Shown here: positions 18,810 to 28,774 of the stretch, piece by piece
Position numbering within the stretch: the first letter of the stretch is position 1
Layout: each line of letters begins with the position of its first letter
Assembly: GCA_010093605.1 (NCBI GenBank)
Contig: MU004181.1
Location: 496,001 to 560,000, forward strand
Length of the DNA stretch: 64,000 bases
Direction: 5' to 3'
DNA from: Lophium mytilinum
Taxonomy: Eukaryota > Ascomycota > Dothideomycetes > Mytilinidiales > Mytilinidiaceae
Made by a program: the position numbers and the translations under genes
Notes under the pieces: generated by a model
What the model was told of the DNA's origin: nothing
Databases searched by the model: none
The model's input: only the letters and a program-made list of their open reading frames with translations

Positions 18810-20228
18810 CTCCCGGATCTCATGGCGAGCTGAAGCCTTTTCTTTTCGTAAGCGGCCACCATGACCCTGTCATCACCAAAGACGGTGTTGGAGGAGAGAC
18901 CTAGTCGAACTCGGGGTGCGCTGGAGCTTGGGCGAAGGATTAGGGGAGAGGGCTACGGCAGGTGCGCGTCACCTCTTGTATATAGCGTCGCGTTCCTCAA
19001 CACCTCACTTTCTCTCCTATATCAGCATCGTTTGCTACATCACGTACATGGCCTACAACTCCCTGTTTCGTGACAGCGTGGGTGCTAAGCTGCGTAGTCT
19101 GAATAAATCATGTCTCGAACTACATCACGTCGGCCACACCAACACCAATTCCAATAATGCTACGGACATCACTTCCAGCAATGGCCAAACACTTCTATGT
19201 ACTTCTGCAGGTCGTCGCTCCTCGTAGGACTCCCGTGTACAGAACTCTCAGGTATAGACACTGTTCCGGAACCCGCCTTCCACAAGCTGAACCTGCTGAA
19301 CATGATCATACAGTGTATAGTGGAACGCATCGCGCAGTCATGTCATCGTAATTCCGCTGCATAAACGCTGTTTTTGCTTGCTTGACACCACTGTCAGGAA
19401 GGCCTCAGCTAGCAAGTACTCAGGCCGCCAAACGGTGATCCGAATTCAGAGCCCATCATCTTTGAAGCTTGTTTCCCGGACTCTAGGAGTTAGAGAGACC
19501 GCATTTGTTTGTACTAGTTCTACTCTTGCCAGCGCGAAGCCACCATACGGAGGACCCCAGCTAGCCGGTATAGCTTCAGCCAAAAGGTAAGCTAATTCGT
19601 AATGTATGCTTTTTGCTATTGGGTCTTTGATATTCGAAGTTCTTAAGCGCTAAGAAAAGCCAGCGAATGCTTGTTTCTCTCCTTATGGATGGAAACTTTT
19701 CGGCTCAGACACAGACGCGAGCTTGGGCACCTTGGAAGAGCGCTTCCTCCTGACTGAGAGGTTGATCGATATCAATACCATGGAGCCTCGCAGCATGGCC
19801 ATATCTCTCCGTCGTGCTAGTTGACCCTGCTGATGCCATCGTATTTCATCATTTCGACGGGCCGGCCGAACTCACACCACACGCTGCTCGACCATGCCTG
19901 GAGCTCTGTATCAGCGTCTCCCAGCTCTCCTAACCTAGTGCTTGGTGCCGGATCTCTACAATGGCAGACGCTTACGGCAACGAGCGCCGGGCATGACAGC
20001 TGGCTTGTCTCCCGCGATGATGACCTGGTAATCGCAACCTATACCACGCTACTTCGCATTGATATGATGGACAACCCAGCTGCTCGGGCCGCACTCTTTC
20101 CCGCTTAACGCCATTGAACGTATTACGCTAGCTAGAAGGTATTCGGCTACACGAAAATGACCCATCCATAGCTGACTTCGTTGAAGGTCCTCGCTGGTCG
20201 TGGATGGAGGAGCCCCTCGGTCTCAGCA
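18810..20228. other. gene-poor stretch
   Basis: About 1.4 kb with no convincing gene. The ORF at 19821-20108 has normal-looking composition but no motif, intron or paralogue. Confidence 0.4.
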
Positions 20229-20375
20229 TACCGAGTCAGCAGCGACCGAGAATACGACTGCTGCTAAGATGATCCTGAAGGAACAGCGCACCGATCGGTG
20301 CAGCAAACAGTCGCGGCATCCAGTGCTTTGGCTCGGAGTCTCGCCCATCTGGGCGGAGCGGTCGTGGTTGGGTAT
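20229..20375 (+). repeat. diverged direct repeat, copy 1
   Basis: About 150 bp that matches 20790-20935 at roughly three bases in four. Shared blocks include CTGCTAAGAT, GAAGGAACAGCGC, GGTGCAGCAAA and GAGCGGTCG. The two copies lie 561 bp apart in the same orientation. The element type is unknown. Confidence 0.7.
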
Positions 20376-20570
20376 GAAGACGAAGGAGCGTACTAGGCTT
20401 AGGGTTGTTGACACCTGTTGTACTACAACCAAGTTCTCACCTCCGACGACCTCCGCCTGCCTTGGACACTTCGACACCGCCTAGCCTCAGTGAATTCTAC
20501 GGCCTGCGAACTTCCCAAGCTTAAGCCTTTTTGACCAGTGAGGCTGCCTAAGGTAACTAAAAACTAATTA

Positions 20571-20612
20571 CTGGAGTCTTGGACTCATTTGGGGTGTCGT
20601 TGCCCACGTAAC
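20571..20612 (-). repeat. inverted partial copy of the 17.2-kb minisatellite unit
   Basis: On the minus strand this reads CCGTTACGTGGGCAACGACA followed by CCCCAAATGAGTCCAAGACT, which matches the unit at 17278-17440 almost base for base. A single copy, 3 kb from the array. Confidence 0.7.
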
Positions 20613-20789
20613 GGATCTTCCCCTAAACCTCCTCACTTTCAAGCATTTAACGCTAAATCGCGCCAAAAGATATCCCAGGCAGCCGAGACAAAACTCTTTC
20701 GCTTGTCTTGCTCCCTAAAGGCGCGCTAGTCAACAAATCGGGCGCGTTGAGGTGATGTCATCGGCGGCCACCCACCCTCCGTTGCTACG

Positions 20790-20935
20790 TACCGAGTTGG
20801 CAGCAACGGAGGAGATAGTTGCTGCTAAGATCCTTCAGAAGGAACAGCGCGCACGGATGGGTGCAGCAAATGGTCATGGCACCCAGTGGTTTGCCCAGAG
20901 TTTCGCCCATCAATGAGCGGAGCGGTCGCGATTGG
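20790..20935 (+). repeat. diverged direct repeat, copy 2
   Basis: Partner of 20229-20375. The differences are spread over the length, so the duplication is old or the copies have been mutated. There is no coding frame common to both. Confidence 0.7.
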
Positions 20936-21458
20936 GGAATGCATGGGCAAAGACGGAGGGCTGATAACATGCATGGTGCAGTGATTATTATGTGCATGAG
21001 AAAGGGACATGGCAGAGATCCTCGTGCTTTGAGAGAATGAGAGGTTTGAATAACGCAAACAGTGAGTCTAGAAAAACGGTGGGCGCATGTCAAAAAAGTA
21101 CTATACTACTCTTTCATCATATCATCATGCTTTCTCAGATGTGTGTGTCTTCCAAGCCTCCTGCGGCTGACCGGCATCCCGTGGAGCGTTTCAGGCTTTT
21201 ACGAGCATCATCTGCCAGTGAAGAGCGGCGTCTGCAACGACCATCCGTGCAGCTTGCTAGTTACCCGTAGCTACTCTAATGGCTATTAGGAACGCTAGTG
21301 TATGTGCATTAAGCTGAAAAGGTGGCTGAGATAACGTGACGTCAATGCAGGTTCCGGCGGGCGCCTCCCCCACGCCCCCATCCCAGGAGCTTAGACCACG
21401 CACTAACAGGTGTCCTAGCACTCTAGCTATATATTTCCTATAAGTTCGACCGTCTTTC
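20936..21458. other. gene-free stretch
   Basis: No ORF or repeat can be supported in these 520 bases. Confidence 0.4.
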
Positions 21459-21577
21459 GCCCTCACCACCGTGGTGAGGGTGGTAATGAAACAGTGCTAA
21501 CGTCTATCATAGTAACATGCCGGGTTCGAGTCCCGCTTAGGCGATGGCGCTTAGAGTCCTTATGAGGAAAACACTTT
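21459..21577 (+). other. tRNA-like / pol III relic with B box and T-run
   Basis: GGTTCGAGTCCCG at about 21528 is a good B box within a four-pair T-arm-like hairpin. A run of seven T (21571-21577) could terminate pol III. The five outermost bases (TCGCC...GGCGA) can pair to form a partial acceptor stem. The anticodon arm does not fold properly, so I do not call a tRNA. A decayed tRNA or tRNA-derived element fits best. Confidence 0.3.
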
Positions 21578-21704
21578 TTTTGCTTTTGATCTACTATGTG
21601 GCTCTATCTATAGACGTTGTGTTCTTTTGCTATTGATTTTTGAAGTTGTGGAGTCGGTGATGGTTAGCTGATGGAGGAGAAGGGCGGGGGTGAGGCTAAA
21701 ACTT

Positions 21705-22204
21705 CCGCAGCAACACCTCGGCCTCTATCTCCACCTCGATCTCTCCTAAGCTCAACAGCCCCTTCTCAACCTCCTACAAGAGCACCTCCTGCACTGCGAA
21801 GAGACTGCACCCCCCATTGACCGTCCTTGTCAAACCCCTCCGCTCGCGTCGTCGCGAAAACTTCAAACGAGCTACGTGCCGACACGGCTACAAAGGAATG
21901 CGGCAGCTCCTACTACTGCTGGGCGACGAGGATTCTTCATTACAAGATTGTTGAGCCGTCAGCTACCTCCACCTAGACCTCCGCCTCGGTCTCTCTCAAA
22001 CTCGACATTGTCTTCATACTCTCCTACAAGAGCACCTCATGCACTACGAAGAGACTGCACAGCCCGCTGGCCATCCTTCCTACCCCTCTTCGCGCACCTC
22101 GTCGCGAAGACTTCAAACGAGCGACGTGTCGACACAGCTACCAAAGGGCGGCAATTTCTACCGCGCCCGGGTGACGAGGATCCATCATCACAAGGTTCGT
22201 CAAG
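21705..22204 (+). repeat. tandem duplication, two copies of 250 bp
   Basis: Two adjacent copies (about 21705-21954 and 21955-22204) share CTCCTACAAGAGCACCTC, GAAGAGACTGCAC and CTTCAAACGAGC at an exact 250-bp offset. Identity is about four bases in five. The reading frames differ between copies, so the duplicate is not coding as a unit. Confidence 0.75.
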
Positions 22205-22414
22205 CCCCCAGCTGGCAGCAGATTGATCACTTAGACGTGTACAGCTAACCCCGCCGTGGTATTCCTCTCTCTCATGTCTCCTTCGTCTTCACGGCAACCC
22301 CTTCACGACCTTTTCAATCCTCAATCATCCACCTCTTTTCGCTCAACCTCCTCTCACGCAGCCCCCTCAACCTTACGAGCACTGCTGCCGCATCTACTGC
22401 GGCGAACGGCCGCG

Positions 22415-23225
22415 CCTCTTGCTCGCAGGTGAGCAAGCCTCCTTCAGCATCGTCGAGCATTGATACGGACGAAACACTGTGTCGGCATACTTTCGCCCAT
22501 CCCACCTCCTCCAACATCTCTGGCACTCCAGCCGCGTCTGGGCCCAAGCCCAAGAATGTCCATTATTGCATGGACTTCATCGCCCCGATGAACACAGCGG
22601 CCGACGGCTGTTCCTCATGCTCGCAGGTGGAGTAGTCTCCTCCGGCATCATCGAGCATGGACTGCCAAAGAGACGGGCCGCTTGAGTCTCATCGTCAAGT
22701 TGAAAGTCCCCAGTCTTAACGCCACAAAGCCAACAGGCGAGTCAAGCCTGAGCATTGAGCCCGAAGTCAGCGGAGACGACGATTTACATGTCAGCAACAC
22801 CGGTCGCGAAGGTTCTTCAGCAGTTCCGAACCATGACACACTCGCCGTAAAGCTCACTGGCCTGTGCCGCGATTCCGTACAATCTCTCAAGCCGCTTCGT
22901 CTCGGCCATACCGACGCCGTTCCCTATGTTCCTACCGGGACGCATTATCCCTAAGTCCGTCTTCCGCTAGCATCTATGCCCCAAGTATAACCCCAGGAGC
23001 TTCAATCCGACTGTCACGCCTCGCCAGAAAGAGCCGCGTCCGTTTGTGCCTACTGTCGACGCTACTTTTGGACCCACTACACTTGTCCAGCTTAGCAGCC
23101 GTGAAGATTACGACACGGACAAGGAGAAGGCCTTCTCCTGACATCCTTGAGTCTATCCCATCCCGTCCAACATGTCTAGCACTCCTGTCGTGTCTGGGCC
23201 CGAGTCCAATAACGTCCGCTGTTGT
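22415..23225 (+). repeat. interspersed duplicated blocks, possible gene relic
   Basis: Two blocks recur. TGCTCGCAGGTG...CTCC followed by CATCGTCGAGCAT or CATCATCGAGCAT occurs at about 22420 and 22615. CATCCC...TCTGGCACTCC...GTCTGGGCCC occurs at about 22498 and 23158. A frame near 22685-22950 (S-L-I-V-K-L-K-V-P-S, then Gly/Asp-rich) reads like protein, so this may be a decayed gene with internal repeats. Confidence 0.4.
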
Positions 23226-24800
23226 GTGGGCTCAATGGCGCGGATGCGACGAACGGACATCCTTACCACTCGCGTACATAAACCGCCGACCACCAGCCTT
23301 TCCATCATGGCTTCCATGACATGGAGCTTTCCTCACTCCGAAAATGGCTCAAATGCTTACCTCGAGTAACACTTAGGCGACAAGCGCAATGCAGACGGTG
23401 CCGGCGGGTGGCCAAAGGGAGGACAATGACGCATCAGCAGGGGTGGAGAGCAGAGGATGGATAAGATCCTCGCGGATTGCGGACGCATCGAACGAACTTC
23501 ATCACGCGGATTTGGGTCAACATGTCCACTTCTTGACGTACAATTTGCAGACGATCCCGGCATTGCGTCATCTGGGTTGCGTTCGAAAAGCATAGCGCGC
23601 AACCAGGAAGGATATCATTCTCAAGGGAACGCAACTCTGGCAAAGGAAAACATTATCTCCATACGGGTTGCTATCCCCTTCTGACTTCTGGCCTCATTAG
23701 AGGCAGGTGTGAAGATTACGAAGATGCGAAAGGTGATCCAACTTGGGAGGCTTGCAATCTGCCTTGGGAGTAAATGCTATGTACCACCTTGGGGCGCTCG
23801 CAGCACTTGACGTAAATGGAGGAAATGTGAGTCTTGGTGTTTGCTACAAAATTCTCATCATGTACTAATATCTTCTGCGTTGTCCGCCGGTGGAAGATCC
23901 TTCCCGTCTAGTGTCCACCTTCTTTTAACCATACTATTCCTTATGAACTCACAAGCTCACAGAACGACCCCTTGATTGCAGCATGCTTTGCCATCGTCTG
24001 AAGTCCCTCAGCATTTCGTGAAAAAGTTGAGCGAAGTGATCTCCTTCGCCCGGCACAATGCTCGCAATTTCTGCGTGGTCTTATGGTGGCCTTGACTTAA
24101 CACAGGCCTCATACTCCAACCCTTCCTTTTTGCAAAAATTGAATAGGCCTGTTGTAAAGAGCAAAGCAGATCTGTACTACCTAAGTACGAATTCCATCTC
24201 GATTGTCACAAGAAAGTCAAGATGCTTAGGTAAAAGAGATTTGGCCACCAGGCCCGGGATCCGTCCCAATATGGCAATGCTCTGGGCAAAATTCAGCGAC
24301 GGATGACAGCCAAGACTGGCAAGGTTAGAGACAGAGTCACTCCAAAAGCTATGTGACCAGCAAGCTCCCCGCTACAAGGACCTCCTTCAAAGCTCAGGGC
24401 GATAGTGACCGGCAAACGGCACTACGCGATAACCCACCTGTCGGCCATGCTTGTCTCAGCCACACCTACGGATGGAGACGGAGTCTAATGATTTTCGAGT
24501 TCGCTACGGAGGCCCTACGAAACTGCACCAAAATGCCACCCCTAGTAGAATAGACCAAGGACAGCGGAGCGAAATTGAGTGACGAGGCGACCATCGCAGC
24601 CGCAAAGCTGTGCTTCGTTATGATTAGAGTTCTATGCACAAGTATAACATCTATTCGCAAAATTCCACGGCGACGAAGGCCCCAAGACTCCCTACACTAT
24701 CCTTAGCGTTGGCAAATGGACCGGTATATTACACTTCCTCCTCTCTACTCTGCCTCTCCACTCCCTCCACATCCACCACCACCAGTAGCGTCCCCATCTG
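23226..24800. other. gene-poor stretch
   Basis: No supportable gene in about 1.6 kb. A short frame at 24353-24553 contains A-C-L-S-H-T-Y-G, faintly like the start of a HET domain, but nothing else of that domain follows. Confidence 0.35.
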
Positions 24801-25279
24801 TCATCCTCCCCCGACAAGCTGCATCATGTGCGTCTTTCCACCGCGCAGCATCATCCAGTCCATCTCGGAGCCGCAGTCTGCGTGCGCACTACAGGTCTGG
24901 TTGACGGAATGGCAGACGCGGAAGCAAGCAATGCTGCTGCCAGGATAGTACGTACCCGGGATAGACGATGACGTCCCCTGGCAAATAAGCAAGAGCATCA
25001 CGAGCATCGACCAGCCGATTTGATGGCTCTCGATGCAGCAGCGGACGAATTTGCTCCCCTCGAAAACTAATTCTCAAGCGGCTTGAACGTCTCGACGTTG
25101 AAGAACGTGGGTGCCAGCTCTTGATCGCAGCACTCGGGGTGGTACTTTGATTCGTCGGCAAGTGCGTGACGGAACACTTGCTCGAGACACGCGTCGCACA
25201 TCGAGTGCTCGCCGCAACCAGTCTCCCGGAGAGGCGTCCCCTCTTTCTCCTCTTCTTCGTACACTACGCGAGCGGCCAT
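24801..25279 (-). pseudogene. relic of an RBR (RING-IBR) zinc-finger protein
   Basis: The minus-strand frame from 25279 encodes an acidic start, then C-G-E-H-S-M-C-D-A-C-L, E-Q-V-F-R-H-A and E-C-C-D-Q-E-L. This matches the second half of the first RING in fungal RBR-type E3 ligases (C-x-H-x-x-C-x-x-C-L...F-R-x-A...C-C). The frame then ends. Farther on, another frame (24801-25007) has A-C-F-R-V-C and T-C-S-A-H-A-D-C, similar to the IBR C-x-x-C...C...H...C block. The first cysteines of the RING and the second RING are absent, so I read it as a broken remnant. No intact intron arrangement rescues the whole. Confidence 0.5.
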
Positions 25280-26383
25280 CTTCAGCTCTTCACCTCCACA
25301 GCGTCGATGTGATTGCTAGCTTCCCGTCTGTTGGCTCTTCCTGCCAATGGATGTGGATGATCGTCATTAAAGAATGAGAGAGTGGTGTAGGAAGAACGAA
25401 GGTCAGGGCCCGTCAAGGCTGAGGCAACGCCCATCTCTCAAGCTCCTCATTGATAGTGGCAATCTGCGGGGTGTGGTGGTACGAATAGGCAGAGCCATGG
25501 CAGGGCGTGTTGTCCTCGGCGGTAGGGTGGTCCGCAGACAACTAACTCGCTGTGGAGATTCCTGGACGGTGTTGAGGGTTGAGTCCACCGCTGTAGAGCG
25601 CTATCGTCCTTGGAACAACACCGCTGTCGTCTAAGTGAGGCAGATCAATGAGGGCATCTGTCGCAGGCGAGGTACCAAGGTGCGACGGGGGGTTGGCGAG
25701 GGGTTGTCCAGCTTGCAACGCTCCTGCCGGGCGGGTTGTTGCTTGTCGTGCTTCACTTTGGACGAACGCCTTCACTTGGGTGAAGAGATGGCGCTTGAAT
25801 ATATTCCGCGTATTGGGACCTAGTGAGGCAGCCGGAGTAGACATGGTAACGGAGCAGCGCTACTGTAATGTTAGTTGAAGAATTCTTGCTGGTGAAGCTG
25901 GCTAGCACGTTAGTGTAGAGACTTACCTAGCTGAGCCGGCGTTGGTTCCCTAGCGGTAGTCGTCAGCATGATGTTGGTTGCGGAGACGGTCTAGTGGAGG
26001 GAGAGACGGATGAGGATGTAAGTGGGCGCAGAGCCGAAAATGTGAGGCGCGGAGAGCAGCTACTGTAAAACGGGTAAGGCCTACTGGCAGCTCACTCGCA
26101 GTGTTGACTAGTTTGCAGCCCAGTTGAAGCCTTGCTTTCGTCCAAGAGATGGGGTGCCTGTTGTCTTGATCGTGCCGGCGAGTTGGAAATCTACGGTCTT
26201 TATATCACGCCAGCTGCGGTGTTTGCAATTCGCATGCGTCCTTGCCATAAGTCACCTCTAGCTCGGTAGCTCTCTGCCAGGATCGTTCACATCAAAGACT
26301 ATGAGCCTCGTTCTTAGTCTATAGCATGCCCCTTCGCCGTCGTCCTCAAGGGTGTAGCATACTTCTCGTCGTTCCCAGCTGCT
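25280..26383. other. gene-free stretch
   Basis: About 1.1 kb without recognisable content. Confidence 0.4.
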
Positions 26384-26677
26384 TCAGTCCAGCCCATCAC
26401 CTCCATCCACCAGCGCCGGCGTTACAGGCCTACTCTTCTCGTCTTCGTAGAATGCAATGTTGCCCCTCAGTGCAACATACGAGCTGTCCGCGTATCCCAG
26501 CGCCTCGTTGATATCCGTGCTCTTTAGCCCCTTGATCTTCCGAATTTCTGCAGCCGAGTAGTTGACGAGCGCGCGACCGACCTCCTTAGGCGCCGGATTG
26601 TGTTGCTCCCACGTTACTGTTGCCGTCGCGTGGTCGAGACTGGTATCGCGCGCGGTTGTCCTGGAACAGAGGTCCAA
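26384..26677 (-). CDS. unknown ORF, probable last exon or fragment
   Basis: A 97-residue minus-strand frame that reads like real protein in its second half: G-R-A-L-V-N-Y-S-A-A-E-I-R-K-I-K-G-L, then A-L-G-Y-A-D-S-S-Y-V-A-L-R-G-N-I-A-F-Y, ending in a Gly/Asp tail. The helical charged pattern is convincing but I cannot name the family. The upstream part up to 26677 is less protein-like, so the true start may be an exon further upstream or lost. It lies in the relic-rich compartment. Confidence 0.4.
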   Translation of the reverse strand: MDLCSRTTARDTSLDHATATVTWEQHNPAPKEVGRALVNYSAAEIRKIKGLKSTDINEALGYADSSYVALRGNIAFYEDEKSRPVTPALVDGGDGLD

Positions 26678-28476
26678 AGAATCCGCATCTCATTCACCGC
26701 GCCTAGTACTCGCAACTTGTCAGGAATTATCATGAAAGTAGGGCTGTTTGAACCTACGATAGCATCCACTGACGCTTTCATCATCTTCCACACTCCCAGT
26801 CTCACAGCGGACATAGTAACTAGGCCATGTGAGCAGTCGACATAAGGCTCAAGATAGGACCAACTTACACTAGCATTCCCGACGGTGCCGCTGGTCGGCA
26901 GGTTCCCAGTGCTGCAGCTTAGATAGTCGCTAGATCATGTGAGAATTCTAACACGAGGGCGCAGGAGTTCAACGACTTATGCCACCATGCGCCACGCAAG
27001 TCCGCAGGAGAAATATCCGGAAGCTCGGAATATCGTCTAAACTAACGCCGTTTCCCGAGTATGTCTGCTTTCCGCTTCGGAGGATAGTATCTGCGAGGTC
27101 GTGGACAAGTCTATGTCCCGTCTCGTCTGGAGCCGGATATCTCTTGGCTTTCTGCCCCTATGATATTGGCGTCTGATTGACGATGCGAGATCGAGGCCAG
27201 TCGTTTAAACCCGTGGACAACAAATCGAGCTCAACGGCCGGGAGGCGGACTTGCGGTCGGTGGGAGCGGAAAGGTCGAAGAGGAGGCCGATGGGCCTTTT
27301 TAGACCGTCTCAGCACCATAGCCAAAGCTTGAGGCGGACCTGGCTCGCAGTTGCTGAGTTTCGCGGTTGGAGAACTGGCCTAGTCTTCGGTGCCAGGCGC
27401 GGACCACCAAGCTGCTCGCTACTTCTTCCAGCTCGGGTTTCGTGAAGACATCCTCCTTAGCTGCCCAAGCTGGAAAGAGATGCTGCTCATGCGCTAGAAA
27501 AATCATCTTCGGCTGTTTTTGTTCCCAGATACCAAGTTTCGGGTTGGCATGCAATTTGCGGAGCTTGTCTTTGTATCAGCCAGCGTACGATTCAACCCGT
27601 GATGAACTGACTTGGAAAACGGGCCTGGAAGAAGTGTCTGTTCCTATATTCGTGCTCCGCGTGAAGCCTCAAGAGGCCGATGATCCAAGGTAGGGGCGGC
27701 GGGCGTGGTCGTTGGTGCGGCGGACGGCTTCGGAAGATGGGAAACATGATCAGGGTCAATTGCCGAAGGAGACCTGGCCTGTTCTGTAGATGGCACAGTG
27801 TTGTGGCGAGTGGTAAAAAAGAAGGAATATTGATATTTCAAAGACATGGTGGATTGAGAGAAGGTGCCGCCCGGCAGACTGGCGGGGTCCAGCATCCCCG
27901 AGGCTGGCTGCGTTGCCTACAACTGAGCCAACATGCGATACTACGTCTTTAAAGATTTTATGCCACTCAAGCTTACATTCCCTGACAATTCTCGGGATCT
28001 CTGCATTTTACTTTAGTAGCATCAAGCCATCTAAGGCTCGAGCACAGCGAATCAGCATGGAGCCTCACAGTCATTGCATACCAGCCACGGCTCCCGTGAC
28101 AGTACCTTCCAGAAGCCGGCTGCCTGTCCGCCTGTCTTCCTGCCCGCCTGCCTACCCCGCGTATTGTAAGACTACCACGACTACGTATTGACGTTCTATA
28201 TCTCCACTTCCGATTGGAGCTTGGCTTGATCACATGACACAAGTGGGGCAGCTCGCTTAGGAATTTTCCCGTACTTAAGCTCGCCATCCTCCTGAACTTT
28301 TCACTCTTCAGTCCTGACCAAACTCAAACCCAGAGCACCAAGTCCCACAAGCACCGGTCGTCGACAACGCCCAAAGCACCAACGCTCGGCCTAGCCAGTC
28401 GAGTGCCAGCCACCGGATCCCGGATCAGCCCAGCCTTGTTTCTTCCCTTTTGTTCACGCGTCTTTCTCTGAATCGA
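26678..28476. other. gene-poor stretch
   Basis: About 1.8 kb. ORFs at 27300-27554 and 27367-27693 overlap on opposite strands with no motif. The last 200 bases have promoter-like composition before the small gene at 28477. Confidence 0.4.
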
Positions 28477-28774
28477 ATGGCTAACTGCGCTTCTCCCAGC
28501 AACAACATCGCTCGACGGCAGCACGTAACCAGCATAGAAAAAGTAAGTTCCCGACTCCTCCCCCTTCAAACTCACATCAACACATGTACTGAAACCCCCA
28601 CAGGTTGACGCTCAAAGGACAGGGATAGCTCCTCGTACAATGGACTTCGGTTCGTGCGAGAGACGCGAGGACCCAAGGGGCTTCGGCCTGTTAGCTTGGG
28701 GTTTGAACGGGAGGGGGGCCCGTTCCCACCGCAGCTTTTTTTCATTGAGTGGCTCGCCTTGTGCGGGTGCTTGA
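28477..28774 (+). CDS. small two-exon ORF, unknown
   Basis: Exon 28477-28542 and exon 28604-28774 join in phase 0 through a well-formed 61-bp intron (GTAAGT to CACAG), giving 78 residues. The N-terminal part has Ser/Asn/Arg residues. The second exon has an Arg/Gly-rich region and ends S-G-S-P-C-A-G-A. No domain or signal peptide is seen. The intron is the main support; a non-coding spliced RNA is also possible. Confidence 0.3.

Noticed and set aside
19370-19420. Third introner-like copy suggested by TTGACACCACTGT
   Set aside because: Only about 13 bases match the introner core and the flanks differ. There are no splice sites or host gene.
24353-24553. Start of a HET (heterokaryon incompatibility) domain from A-C-L-S-H-T-Y-G
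   Set aside because: Only one eight-residue run is similar and none of the later HET blocks follows.
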